The position numbers were made by a program, and so were the translations under genes. A DNA stretch of 64,000 nucleotides from Demequina sp. NBRC 110054 (GTDB lineage: Bacteria > Actinomycetota > Actinomycetes > Actinomycetales > Demequinaceae). Each line of letters opens with the position of its first letter. The stretch's first letter is position 1. The stretch lies in assembly GCF_002090115.1 (NCBI RefSeq), contig NZ_BBRK01000004.1:434001-498000 (forward strand). Reading direction: 5' to 3'. Positions 54,167 to 61,841 of this stretch are shown in pieces. Below the pieces are notes generated by a model that ran no database searches, was not told the DNA's origin, and was given only the letters and a program-made list of their open reading frames with translations.

Positions 54167-54714
54167 CGCGCGCCTCCGATCTTGACGTCGACCTTCTCGA
54201 CGGCCGCCGCGTCGGCGACCTCCTGCGTCATGAGTCCCGAGGCGACCAGCGCCGCGAGCCCGTCTGAGGTGTACCGCTTGACCGCGCCGTCGCTGATGCC
54301 GAGCGCGTGCGCCGTGTCGGCGACGGACTGGTCCGCGAGATGACGCATGACTACGCAGGCGCGCTCCCTAGGCGACAGCGTCGCGAGCGCGGCGACCACC
54401 GCATCGTCCATCCCCACCGACTCCTCGGGCCCGGGGGCGAAGCGCGGCGCGAGCGCCGCCGCCCGGTCCTCGCGGCTCACCCGTCGCAGCCAGCTGCGGC
54501 GCGCGTCCACGTGCCTGGACGCGATCGCGCGCAGCACGTAGGAGTACGCGTGGTCGAAAGAGTCGAAGCGGCGCTTCTTGGAGAACACCGACACGACGGC
54601 GTCGTGCACCAAGTCCTCCGCGTCTTGGCGCGAGCCGGACACGAGCGTCGCGTACCCCACGAGCGACGCGTAGCGATGCTCGAGCAGGTGCTCGAGCGCT
54701 GGTTCGTCCTTCAT
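54163..54714 (-). CDS. ECF RNA polymerase sigma factor (SigE-like)
   Basis: A 183-residue ECF sigma factor. Region 2 is SRQDAEDLVHDAVVSVFSKKR with the SYVLRAIASRHVDARR helix, and region 4 is LSPRERACVVMRHLADQSVADTAHALGISDGAVKRYTSDG. It is related to the factor at 25268 (DAEDLVHDA, LSPRE, ACV.MR, GAVKRY) and is likewise followed by an overlapping membrane-protein gene. A GAGGGGGA ribosome-binding site precedes the ATG. Its regulon is unknown. Confidence 0.9.
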   Translation of the reverse strand: MKDEPALEHLLEHRYASLVGYATLVSGSRQDAEDLVHDAVVSVFSKKRRFDSFDHAYSYVLRAIASRHVDARRSWLRRVSREDRAAALAPRFAPGPEESVGMDDAVVAALATLSPRERACVVMRHLADQSVADTAHALGISDGAVKRYTSDGLAALVASGLMTQEVADAAAVEKVDVKIGGAR

Positions 54715-54821
54715 TCATCCCCCTCGGATGCCATGTCTACCGGATACACGGCACCGCGGGGCGGAACGGTTGGGGGGCGTCGCACATCGTCCCGGTCGCG
54801 AGCCTCGGCGCGGGCCCCGAC

Positions 54822-54827
54822 TACCCT
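54822..54827 (+). promoter_or_regulatory. Leaderless promoter of menB
   Basis: TACCCT ends 6 nt before the menB ATG with no ribosome-binding site between. Confidence 0.6.
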
Positions 54828-54833
54828 GGCGGC

Positions 54834-55763
54834 ATGAGCGAGATCCCCACCCAGGTGTCGGACCTGATGGACCCCAGCCAGTGGCGCGCGATCGACGGCT
54901 TCCCGGACTCGGACATCACGTATCACCGGTGGGTCGCGCGCGGCGAGGACGGCGAGAAGGATCTGCCGGCCGTGCGCATCGGCTTCAACCGGCCCGAGGT
55001 CCGCAACGCGTTCCGCCCGCAGACCGTCGACGAGCTCTACCGTGCGATCGACCATGCGCGCCAGACCATCGACGTCGCGGCGATCATCCTCACGGGCAAC
55101 GGCCCTGCGGCGGACGGCGTGCACGCGTTCTGCTCGGGCGGCGACCAGCGCATCCGGGGCAAGGACGGCTATCTCTACGAGGGCTCGGCCGCCGACGCGC
55201 CGGCCTACGGCGGCCGCCTTCACATCCTTGAGGTGCAGCGCCTCATGCGGAACTCGCCCAAGGTGACGATCGCGGCGGTCAACGGCTGGGCGGCCGGCGG
55301 TGGGCACAGCCTCCACGTCGTGAGCGACCTCTCGATCGCGAGCCGCGAGCACGCGCGCTTCAAGCAGACCGACGCGAACGTCGGAAGCTTCGACGCGGGC
55401 TACGGCAGCGCGCTCCTCGCCCGCCAGGTCGGAGACAAGCGCGCGCGGGAGATCTTCTTCCTCGCGCGCGAGTACTCGGCGACCGACGCCGAGGCCTGGG
55501 GCGCGGTCAACGAGGCCGTGCCGCACGCGGAGCTCGAGGCCAAAGCCCTCGAGTACGCCGCGCAGATCGCGACCAAGTCCCCGCAGGCGATCCGCATGCT
55601 GAAGTTCGCGTTCAACCTCGCGGACGACGGCCTCGCGGGCCAGCAGGTGTTCGCGGGCGAGGCCACGCGCATGGCGTACATGACGGATGAGGCGCAGGAG
55701 GGCCGCGACGCGTTCCTCGAGCACCGCGCGCCCGACTGGACCAGGTTTCCCTACGCGTACTGA
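54834..55763 (+). CDS. menB: 1,4-Dihydroxy-2-naphthoyl-CoA synthase
   Basis: A 309-residue crotonase-fold enzyme that closes the naphthoquinone ring from o-succinylbenzoyl-CoA. Conserved features are RIGFNRPEVRNAFRP, AFCSGGDQRIRG, NGWAAGGGHSLHVVSDLSIAS (oxyanion hole) and TDANVGSFDAGYGS with the catalytic Asp/Tyr, and the C-terminal hook RAPDWTRFPYAY. The ATG is leaderless. A hairpin starts at the stop codon. It is monocistronic between the sigma pair and the DUF3048 gene. Confidence 0.96.
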   Translation: MSEIPTQVSDLMDPSQWRAIDGFPDSDITYHRWVARGEDGEKDLPAVRIGFNRPEVRNAFRPQTVDELYRAIDHARQTIDVAAIILTGNGPAADGVHAFCSGGDQRIRGKDGYLYEGSAADAPAYGGRLHILEVQRLMRNSPKVTIAAVNGWAAGGGHSLHVVSDLSIASREHARFKQTDANVGSFDAGYGSALLARQVGDKRAREIFFLAREYSATDAEAWGAVNEAVPHAELEAKALEYAAQIATKSPQAIRMLKFAFNLADDGLAGQQVFAGEATRMAYMTDEAQEGRDAFLEHRAPDWTRFPYAY

Positions 55764-55786
55764 CCCCTACGCTTACTGAGGGGTCA
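55761..55786 (+). terminator. Terminator of menB
   Basis: TGACCCCT (55761-55768, starting with the stop codon) pairs perfectly with AGGGGTCA (55779-55786) around a 10-nt loop. Confidence 0.75.
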
Positions 55787-55798
55787 CACCCGCCGCGA

Positions 55799-55822
55799 TG
55801 CCTCCTCGAGGAGACTGAGGCA
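55799..55822 (-). terminator. Terminator of the DUF3048 gene
   Basis: TGCCTC (55799-55804) pairs with GAGGCA (55817-55822); an inner TCCTCGAGGA palindrome strengthens the structure. It lies 17 bases past the DUF3048 stop in its direction. Confidence 0.5.
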
Positions 55823-55838
55823 CCCTCGCCCGCAGGCC

Positions 55839-56912
55839 CTACTTGGAGATCGTCACCGATCCGGACAGCGGGATGAGCTCGACCCACGTCTGACCCGGGG
55901 CGAGCTCGACCTCCTCGCCGTCCGTCGTGGTCATGACGATCGGGTCGGTCATCTCGTCCTTGGACCACTCGATGTCGACGACCCGGTTGCCGGAGATCAG
56001 CTGGCCCTCCCCCGAGTAGCCGGCGAGCAGCGTCTCGGGCACGCCCGAACCGCCGCCGGAGTGGTTCGTGGTGAGCGTCACGCGCAGCACGACGATGTTC
56101 GTCGCGGAGATCTGCGTGCCGTCTGTCGTCACGTGCGGCGAGTCCCACTCGGACCGCATCCACAGCCCCGTCGACTTGTCGTAGTCCCAGCTCGGGTGCG
56201 CCCAGCCGGACATGATGATCGACACGTTCGTGGCCCTGGTGCCCTCGCTCTGCGCGGTCGACTCGTCGATGTCGGTGGCCCAGGCCCACTGCTCGGGCGG
56301 CGTCGTCGTGTCGCCCGCCTGCTCGAGGAAGTCGGACAGGTAGCCGTGCAGGTTGTGGGGCGCGTACTTGTCGGTGGTCCGGTAGAAGCCGTAGTCGCCG
56401 CGGTCCTGGGTGATCTGGACGATGCCGGCCGCGGCGTTCTGGTAGATGAAGCCGTTCTGCGCACCGGAGAAGATCAGCGGTCCCAGGTACGAGCCCATGA
56501 TGTTCTTGTCCATCGGGCGCATCGAGCGGATAGGCCCGACGGACTCGGGCATCTGCGAGTGGAAGATCGCCACCAGGCGCGAGATGCCCGCCTCGACGTA
56601 CTCCTCATAGACGACGTCCGCGTACTGGAGGTTCTCCTGCGGCCGGGCCTCGGCGGAGTTCTCGATCTTGATCGCGAGCGCGGGGTTGCCGTACTCCTCC
56701 TCGGTCGCGTCCGACGCGTCGAGACCGGTGAGCGGCCAGACGACCTCGGGCTCTGGCTCCTCGGGGGCGGCGGGCACGGACGCGCGGACGCCCTCGGACT
56801 CGTAGCTCGTCGTCACGGCGGGCGAGCTCTCCACGGCGGGCGCGCACGCCGCCAGGAGGATCGCGACCGCGGCCATGGCGGCGGCGCCGCCCTTCACCCT
56901 CATGCTGGTCAC
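55839..56912 (-). CDS. DUF3048 (YerB-like) lipoprotein
   Basis: A 357-residue exported lipoprotein: LLAACAP gives a lipidated Cys near residue 23. The DUF3048 domains follow (LTGLDA, ALAIKIENSAEARPQ, VYEEYVEAGISRLVAIFHSQMPESVGPIRSMR, and near the C-terminus VDIEWSKDEMTDPI). The family is widespread in Gram-positive bacteria; its function is not known. The GTG start lies 6 bases after TATGCT, a leaderless layout shared with the divergent menE, whose -10 is only 10 bp away. Confidence 0.88.
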   Translation of the reverse strand: MTSMRVKGGAAAMAAVAILLAACAPAVESSPAVTTSYESEGVRASVPAAPEEPEPEVVWPLTGLDASDATEEEYGNPALAIKIENSAEARPQENLQYADVVYEEYVEAGISRLVAIFHSQMPESVGPIRSMRPMDKNIMGSYLGPLIFSGAQNGFIYQNAAAGIVQITQDRGDYGFYRTTDKYAPHNLHGYLSDFLEQAGDTTTPPEQWAWATDIDESTAQSEGTRATNVSIIMSGWAHPSWDYDKSTGLWMRSEWDSPHVTTDGTQISATNIVVLRVTLTTNHSGGGSGVPETLLAGYSGEGQLISGNRVVDIEWSKDEMTDPIVMTTTDGEEVELAPGQTWVELIPLSGSVTISK

Positions 56913-56918
56913 GTCGTC

Positions 56919-56924
56919 AGCATA
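56919..56924 (-). promoter_or_regulatory. Leaderless promoter of the DUF3048 gene
   Basis: TATGCT on the minus strand, 6 nt before the GTG start and back to back with the menE -10 element. Confidence 0.6.
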
Positions 56925-56933
56925 GGTGCCGCC

Positions 56934-56939
56934 TAGGCT
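56934..56939 (+). promoter_or_regulatory. Leaderless promoter of menE-menA
   Basis: TAGGCT ends 7 nt before the GTG chosen as the menE start. It supports that start over the ATG at 56926, which would lie upstream of the hexamer. Confidence 0.6.
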
Positions 56940-56946
56940 GAGCCAG

Positions 56947-58050
56947 GTGAACTACGCGCCGCTGTCCTCAGGTCCGGCCGACGCCCTGGCAGCCGCGCTG
57001 GCCGGGTCCGTCGCGGGCATCGCCGCGCCGACGTCGGGATCGACGGGAGCGCCGCGCCAGGTGCTCCTGTCCGGCGCGGCCCTGCGCGCGGGGGCCGAGG
57101 CGACCGACCGCCGCCTTGGCGGGCCGGGCGACTGGCTGCTCGCGATGCCGACGACCCGGATCGCGGGTGCGATGGTGCTGGCACGCGCGACGCTGTCGGG
57201 CTCGCGCGTCGAGGCGCTCGAGCCCGGTCCGTTCACGCCCGAGCGATTCGCTCGCGGGGTCGACGCGCTGGCCGCTTCCGGCGGCGCGCGCCGCTACGTC
57301 TCGCTCGTGCCGACCCAGCTCGGACGCCTCCTCGACTCCCCCCTCGGCAGGGAGGCGCTTGGCGCCTTCGACACGATCCTGGTCGGCGGCGCGGCGCTTC
57401 ACAGGGACGACGCGCCGGGCACCGTAGTGCGGACGTACGGGATGACGGAGACTGCGGGCGGCTGCGTGTACGACGGCGTCCCGCTCGACGTCGCGAGGGT
57501 CGCGATCGACGACGAGGGGCGCGTCCTGCTCACCGGCCCGATGCTCGCCGACGGCTACGCGGACGACGCGGGCCTCCCCGTGCGGGACCCTGACGAGTGG
57601 GTGGCGCACGAGGGCGAGACGTGGCTGCGCACGCGTGACCTCGGTCGGATCGATCGCGGAGTCCTCACCGTGCTGGGCCGCGCGGACGACGTGATCATCA
57701 CGGGGGGCGTGAACGTCCACCCGCTGCGCGTCGAGCGGGCGCTGCTCGCGCTTCCGCACGTGGACGATGCGGTGGTCGCCGGGGTCCCGGACGCGGAGTG
57801 GGGCTCGCGCGTGGGCGCGCTCGTGGTGCTTTCGCCCGGCGCGAAGACGCCCTCGCTCGTGGAATTCCGCGAGGCGCTCGGCCGTTCTCGGGGCGACGAT
57901 CCCACCGGAACCGGCGCGCGCGAGCGCCTTGAGGCAGCCGAGCTGCCGAGGCAGGTGCTCGCCGTCGAGTCCCTCCCCCGGCTCGACAGTGGGAAGATCG
58001 ACAGGACGCAGGCACGACGCCTGCTCGAGGCCTCGAACGGAGACGCATGA
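56947..58050 (+). CDS. menE: o-Succinylbenzoate-CoA ligase
   Basis: A 367-residue ANL-superfamily adenylating enzyme, in the short form common in actinobacteria. The P-loop is TSGSTGAPRQV (about residues 30-40), then YGMTETAGG, TRDLGRID, DVIITGGVNVHP and the catalytic Lys in LDSGKIDR. It activates o-succinylbenzoate for MenB. The GTG at 56947 follows a TAGGCT hexamer by 7 bases. It overlaps menA by 4 bases. Confidence 0.92.
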   Translation: MNYAPLSSGPADALAAALAGSVAGIAAPTSGSTGAPRQVLLSGAALRAGAEATDRRLGGPGDWLLAMPTTRIAGAMVLARATLSGSRVEALEPGPFTPERFARGVDALAASGGARRYVSLVPTQLGRLLDSPLGREALGAFDTILVGGAALHRDDAPGTVVRTYGMTETAGGCVYDGVPLDVARVAIDDEGRVLLTGPMLADGYADDAGLPVRDPDEWVAHEGETWLRTRDLGRIDRGVLTVLGRADDVIITGGVNVHPLRVERALLALPHVDDAVVAGVPDAEWGSRVGALVVLSPGAKTPSLVEFREALGRSRGDDPTGTGARERLEAAELPRQVLAVESLPRLDSGKIDRTQARRLLEASNGDA

Positions 58051-58916
58051 CCACGATGTCGGACTGGGTCGCAGGCGCGCGACCCAAGACCCTGTGGACC
58101 TCGATCACCCCGGTCGCGGTCGGCACCGCCGCGGCGATCGCCGTCGACGGCTTCCGCCTCCTCATCGCGATCCTCGCGCTCGGGGTCGCTGTCTCGCTGC
58201 AGATCGCGTCGAACTTCGCGAACGACTACTCGGACGGCGTGCGCGGCACCGACATGGACCGCGTCGGCCCCGACCGCCTCGTCGCGACCGGCAAGGCCAC
58301 CCCGTCCGCGGTCAAGCGCGCGGCGTTCCTCATGTTCGGCGTGGGCGCGCTGCTGGGCCTGTGGCTCACCGCCGTCGCGGGCCAGTGGTGGTGGCTGATC
58401 GTCGGAGCGATCGCGATCGTCGCCGCGTGGACCTACACCGGCTCCTCGAAGCCGTACGGCTACGACGGCTGGGGCGAGGTCTCCGTCTTCGTGTTCTTCG
58501 GCCTCGTCGCCGTGCTCGGCACGATGGTCGCGCAGGCCGGTCAGATCACGTGGTGGGCCGTCGTGGCCGCCGCGGGCGTCGGCTTCTCGTCCGTCGCGAT
58601 GCTGATGATCAACAACATCAGGGACATCGAGACCGACGCCCTCACGGGCAAGCGCACGCTCGCGGTGAAGCTCGGCCCCGCCCGCGCGCGGCACGCGTTC
58701 CTCGGCATCATGATGGCGCCGCTGCTGTGCGCGGTGATCGTGTCGTTCGCTCACCCGTGGGCGCTGCTCGCGACCATCACTGCGCTGCCGTCGCTGCTCA
58801 TCGGCCTGGCCGTGCGCGGCCCGTTCGAGGGCCGCGCGCTCGCGCCGATCTTCCTCGCGACGAGCGGCGTCGGCCTGGCCTACGGGATCCTGCTCGCGGT
58901 CGGTATCGCCATCTGA
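58047..58916 (+). CDS. menA: 1,4-Dihydroxy-2-naphthoate polyprenyltransferase
   Basis: A 289-residue UbiA-family integral membrane enzyme with eight or nine helices. The Asp-rich motifs NFANDYSDGVRGTD and NNIRDIETD bind the Mg-diphosphate of the prenyl donor. It joins dihydroxynaphthoate to the polyprenyl chain to give demethylmenaquinol. The ATG overlaps the menE stop. A hairpin follows directly. Confidence 0.96.
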   Translation: MTTMSDWVAGARPKTLWTSITPVAVGTAAAIAVDGFRLLIAILALGVAVSLQIASNFANDYSDGVRGTDMDRVGPDRLVATGKATPSAVKRAAFLMFGVGALLGLWLTAVAGQWWWLIVGAIAIVAAWTYTGSSKPYGYDGWGEVSVFVFFGLVAVLGTMVAQAGQITWWAVVAAAGVGFSSVAMLMINNIRDIETDALTGKRTLAVKLGPARARHAFLGIMMAPLLCAVIVSFAHPWALLATITALPSLLIGLAVRGPFEGRALAPIFLATSGVGLAYGILLAVGIAI

Positions 58917-58921
58917 CGGGA

Positions 58922-58959
58922 CGATGCGGGCGGTAGGACTTCTCCCCTCGCCCGCATCG
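58922..58959 (+). terminator. Terminator between menA and the DUF2202 gene, overlapping a 9-mer word
   Basis: CGATGCGGGCG (58922-58932) pairs perfectly with CGCCCGCATCG (58949-58959), 16-nt loop, a few bases past the menA stop and between convergent genes. The left arm is part of a GGACGATGC copy (58919). Confidence 0.8.
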
Positions 58960-58985
58960 GGTTCCCGGTCACGGTCGCCGAGGGC

Positions 58986-59828
58986 TCACTCCCCCAGGAT
59001 CGTGGCGAGCTCGTCGTCGCTCAGGACCTGTGCCTCGTAGCCCGCTCCCGCGGCGTCGAGGTTCCTCACGAACGCCACGAGGTGGTGCTCGCTCGCCGAC
59101 TCGAGCCGCTCGAAGAGCAGGCTCACCGACTCCTCGTCGGTCGCGCGATCCTGGAGGTCGGCGATGTCGGTCTCCTCGACGAGCGCGCCGACCGTGAGGG
59201 CGTCCTCCTCGGACTCGAGGCCCTGCGCGAGCAGGGTGTCGTACAGCTCCTGCAGGTCGGCGTCGACGAACTCGCCCTCGTCCATCCCGTCGGTCGGGTC
59301 GGTGAGGTCGTACGCATCGAGGACGGAGCGGACCGCCTCGGTGTGCTGGGTCTCGGCGCGCGAGATCATCGCGAAGACTCGCAGGTCCCACTCCTCGCCG
59401 AGCGCGACGTACAGGTCGTGCGCGAGCTTCTCCTCCTCGACCATGTACGCGAGCGCCTCAGCGTCCGCGTCGCTGATGTCGTCGTCGACCAGGTCGAGCA
59501 CCGCGGATCCATCGCCGTAGCCACCGCCCGTCATCCCGCCGGCCATCATGCCGCCGCCGCGCGAGCCGTTCGACCGCGAGCCGCTCGACCCGGTGCCTCC
59601 GCGCATCATGTCGTCGCAGTCGCCGTCCCGGTCGCGAGCCGTCGTCCCGCTGCCCGCATCGTCCGCGTCGGCGAGCCCGTAGCCGTTGCCGCGCGCCCCG
59701 ATGTCGGCGACCGCAGCATCGTCCTGGGCCGCCTCGTTCGCGACGTAGCCGGCTCCCCACGCCGCGACCGGCGCGAGCACCAGGCTCGTGCCGCCGACGA
59801 TCGCGGCGGCCAGAATCTTCCTGTCCAT
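58986..59828 (-). CDS. DUF2202 ferritin-like exported protein
   Basis: A 280-residue protein with a signal sequence (residues 1-27, MDRKILAAAIVGGTS start), a Gly/Met/Ser-rich spacer (about 55-95, GGGMMAGGMTGGGYG) and a C-terminal four-helix ferritin-like DUF2202 domain with MVEEEKLAHDLY, ISRAETQHTEAV and a late SASEHHLVAF helix that supply Glu/His metal ligands. Metal or peroxide handling at the cell surface is likely but unproven. The ATG at 59826-59828 follows AAGGAGG. Two copies of the 9-mer lie in the spacer region. Confidence 0.85.
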   Translation of the reverse strand: MDRKILAAAIVGGTSLVLAPVAAWGAGYVANEAAQDDAAVADIGARGNGYGLADADDAGSGTTARDRDGDCDDMMRGGTGSSGSRSNGSRGGGMMAGGMTGGGYGDGSAVLDLVDDDISDADAEALAYMVEEEKLAHDLYVALGEEWDLRVFAMISRAETQHTEAVRSVLDAYDLTDPTDGMDEGEFVDADLQELYDTLLAQGLESEEDALTVGALVEETDIADLQDRATDEESVSLLFERLESASEHHLVAFVRNLDAAGAGYEAQVLSDDELATILGE

Positions 59829-59973
59829 GGCGTCCTCCTTCTCTCTGACCCCAGGACACCAGCGCCGCCCGACGCGCACGGGGGCGTTCCTGTGAAGATT
59901 CGATGAAGATCGTGGGGGACGCACGGCGCCGCAAGCCTCGTCGTTCCCCGGCGGCGGCCGCTCGCTGCGGCGG

Positions 59974-60318
59974 TCAAAGACCGAGATACACCCGGATCGC
60001 CTCGTCCACCTCGACGTTGAGGTCCTCGTCGATCTGCCCGACCTGAGCCAGCAGGCGGGCCGTCGACACGGTCCTGAGCTGCTCGGCCTGGACCTTCGAG
60101 TCCCGCGGGAGCCCCGACCGCTCGGCGGGGAGGAGGACCTGGAAGCTGAACACCTTGGCGATGCTGGTCGTGAGCGGCGCCACGGTGACGGTGCCGCCGT
60201 CCGCGAGTGCACGGCGGATCAGGGCGTCACGCCCGACGAGGAGGACAGGGCGCACCTTGTTCGCCTCGCGCCCTTGCGCAGGCTCGAGATCCGCGGTCCA
60301 GATCGACCCGCGGCTCAC
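59974..60318 (-). CDS. mazF: MazF/PemK-type toxin endoribonuclease
   Basis: A 114-residue toxin with the family start RGSIWTADLEP and NKVRPVLLVGRD, then VTVAPLTTSI and KVQAEQLRTVS. It cleaves specific mRNA sites when freed from the antitoxin. The GTG overlaps the antitoxin stop by 4 bases, the classic toxin-antitoxin arrangement. Confidence 0.92.
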   Translation of the reverse strand: MSRGSIWTADLEPAQGREANKVRPVLLVGRDALIRRALADGGTVTVAPLTTSIAKVFSFQVLLPAERSGLPRDSKVQAEQLRTVSTARLLAQVGQIDEDLNVEVDEAIRVYLGL

Positions 60319-60548
60319 AGGCCGTCACCCGCGACCGCATCCCATTCGTCGGCCTGCCCGCTCTCGCGCCACTCCCGCTGCGCCTCGATGAACTGCGCCT
60401 CCACGCGGCTCTCGGTCCGCTCGGCCTGCGCCCGGACCACGTAGAGATGGATGGCCTCCGACCTGCTCCGGGCGCGCCCCTCGGCGACGTCAGCGTCGAT
60501 CACCGCAAGATCCTCCGAGGGCAGGGACACGCTCAGCTTCACGCTCAT
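60315..60548 (-). CDS. MazE-like ribbon-helix-helix antitoxin
   Basis: A 77-residue protein: an N-terminal ribbon-helix-helix DNA-binding domain (MSVKLSVSLPSEDLAVIDADV, GRARSRSEAIHLYV) and an acidic C-terminal tail (EAQREWRESGQADEWD) that should wrap the toxin. GGAGG precedes the ATG. Three direct repeats of GCTACCG lie just upstream, suitable for autorepression. Confidence 0.9.
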   Translation of the reverse strand: MSVKLSVSLPSEDLAVIDADVAEGRARSRSEAIHLYVVRAQAERTESRVEAQFIEAQREWRESGQADEWDAVAGDGL

Positions 60549-60558
60549 GCCTCCGCAT

Positions 60559-60588
60559 GCTACCGAGGTGCTACCGCGAGTGCTACCG
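60559..60588 (-). promoter_or_regulatory. Triple direct-repeat operator of the toxin-antitoxin pair
   Basis: GCTACCG (CGGTAGC on the coding strand) occurs at 60559, 60570 and 60582, spaced 11 and 12 bp, one helical turn apart. Ribbon-helix-helix antitoxins bind such repeats. TAGCAT next to the start codon may be the -10 hexamer. Confidence 0.6.
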
Positions 60589-60690
60589 CGCGACGCGCAC
60601 GTGGGCGTTCTCGATTTTGGACAGGTGTAACGTAGTTCGCCGCGCTCCGTCCGGGCGCACTGAGGGGAACTGAGGGGAAGGTGCGGCAGC

Positions 60691-60855
60691 ATGCGCACAG
60701 ACACGATGACCGTGGACGCCGGTGAGGCTGCGGAGACGACCGCTCCGGCCGCCGACACGGCCCTGACCTACGTGGCCCGCGCCCTGGCCGCACTCGGCGC
60801 GATCGCCATGGTCGTGGGCCTGATCACCGCAGCGGCGACGCTCGTCTCCGGCTAG
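60691..60855 (+). CDS. Small single-pass membrane protein
   Basis: A 54-residue ORF too short for ordinary gene calling. An Ala/Thr-rich, acidic N-terminus (MRTDTMTVDAGEAAETTAP) precedes one hydrophobic helix (about residues 28-52, ending AATLVSG). A GGGGAAGG ribosome-binding site precedes the ATG. It overlaps the end of the DUF4229 gene by 4 bases tail to tail. Function unknown; coding status is likely but not certain. Confidence 0.5.
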   Translation: MRTDTMTVDAGEAAETTAPAADTALTYVARALAALGAIAMVVGLITAAATLVSG

Positions 60856-61118
60856 TCGTCGCTCGCGTCGGGGCCCGCGGCCTCCGCGTCCTCCTCGGCG
60901 TCGAGGTCGCGCAGGCCCTTCTCCGAACGGCTCACCCAGCCCTCCATCTGCACCTGCGCGGCCGCACGCATGCGGGGCAGCGCGACGTAGCCGATCGCCC
61001 ACGCGATCACGACGGCGAGGACGAGCGTGACGACGTCGAGGACGTCCAGAAGCCAGAGGACGGCCACCACTGCGAGGAAGATTCCGGTGCGGGCGGCCCA
61101 GTACGAGAGGACCTTCAT
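60852..61118 (-). CDS. DUF4229 membrane protein
   Basis: An 88-residue protein with two hydrophobic segments (about residues 8-26 and 28-45), the conserved YVALPRMRAAA turn and an acidic C-terminal tail (DLDAEEDAEAAG). It matches DUF4229, an actinobacterial family often near menA and ccs genes, of unknown function. The ATG lies 8 bases after TATCGT, and the gene diverges from the next one. Confidence 0.75.
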   Translation of the reverse strand: MKVLSYWAARTGIFLAVVAVLWLLDVLDVVTLVLAVVIAWAIGYVALPRMRAAAQVQMEGWVSRSEKGLRDLDAEEDAEAAGPDASDD

Positions 61119-61140
61119 GCGGCCACACGATACCGGCATC

Positions 61141-61146
61141 TAGACT
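61141..61146 (+). promoter_or_regulatory. Putative -10 of the first PLDc_N-like gene
   Basis: TAGACT, 9 nt before the ATG, with no ribosome-binding site. The divergent DUF4229 gene has TATCGT 8 nt before its start. Confidence 0.4.
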
Positions 61147-61155
61147 GTCCAGATC

Positions 61156-61461
61156 ATGCGTTATCTCCCGTACCTCGCAGCACTGGCGCTCGCGGTCTAC
61201 TGCGTGGTGGACATCCACCAGCACACGGACCCGCGCCCCTATCGCCTGCCGAAGTGGGCGTGGTACCTGATCGTGATCCTTGTGCCGTTCCTCGGCCCCG
61301 CCGCGTGGTTCTTCATGCGCTTCGTGGACCCCTTCGAGGACTCGCCTGGCAAGAACAAGGGCCCCGTCGCCCCTGACGACGACATGGACTACCTGCGCTG
61401 GCTCGAGCAGCAGGAACGACGCCGCAAGCGCGAGGAGGGCAAGCGCCCCGAGGGGAGCTGA
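61156..61461 (+). CDS. PLDc_N-domain small membrane protein
   Basis: A 101-residue protein with two helices (about residues 4-20 and 35-56), the motif LPKWAWYLIVILVPFLGPAAWFF of PLDc_N/PLD nuclease N-terminal-like proteins, and a charged tail with PDDDMDYLRWLEQQERRRKREE. It is a tandem paralogue of the next gene. Function unknown; probably regulates or anchors envelope proteins. Confidence 0.8.
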   Translation: MRYLPYLAALALAVYCVVDIHQHTDPRPYRLPKWAWYLIVILVPFLGPAAWFFMRFVDPFEDSPGKNKGPVAPDDDMDYLRWLEQQERRRKREEGKRPEGS

Positions 61462-61525
61462 ATGCGCACCGCGAGAGGTTGTCCCCAGGCTGAGCGGATC
61501 CCGAACGCGGCGGCCTACCAGCCGC

Positions 61526-61531
61526 TACAGT
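61526..61531 (+). promoter_or_regulatory. Leaderless promoter of the second PLDc_N-like gene
   Basis: TACAGT ends 6 nt before the ATG at 61538. Confidence 0.5.
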
Positions 61532-61537
61532 GCGCTC

Positions 61538-61834
61538 ATGCGGATCATCCTGTTCCTCGCGTACATCGCCCTGGTGGTGTACTGCCTCGCGGATGCGATC
61601 CAGCATCCGGATCCCGAGCCGCACCGGCTGCCGCGGTGGGCGTGGATCGTGATCATCCTGATGTTCCCGTACATCGGGGCCGGCACGTGGCTCGCGCTCA
61701 AGTTCGTGAATGCGGGCGCATCACAACCTCGCACCCAGCAGGGTGCCCTGGCGCCCGACGACGACCCCGAGTACCTGGTCTGGCTTCGCGAGCAGGAGCG
61801 GCGACGCCGCCTCGAGGGCGACGCCGAGCGCTGA
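61538..61834 (+). CDS. PLDc_N-domain small membrane protein, paralogue
   Basis: A 98-residue tandem paralogue of the preceding gene: LPRWAWIVIILMFPYIGAGTWLA and a tail with PDDDPEYLVWLREQERRRRLEG. The ATG at 61538 is fixed by TACAGT 6 bases upstream; the longer open frame to 61280 overlaps the first copy out of frame. Tandem duplication is evident from the matched tails (PDDD..YL.WL..QERRR). Confidence 0.82.
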   Translation: MRIILFLAYIALVVYCLADAIQHPDPEPHRLPRWAWIVIILMFPYIGAGTWLALKFVNAGASQPRTQQGALAPDDDPEYLVWLREQERRRRLEGDAER

Positions 61835-61841
61835 GCGGGCC

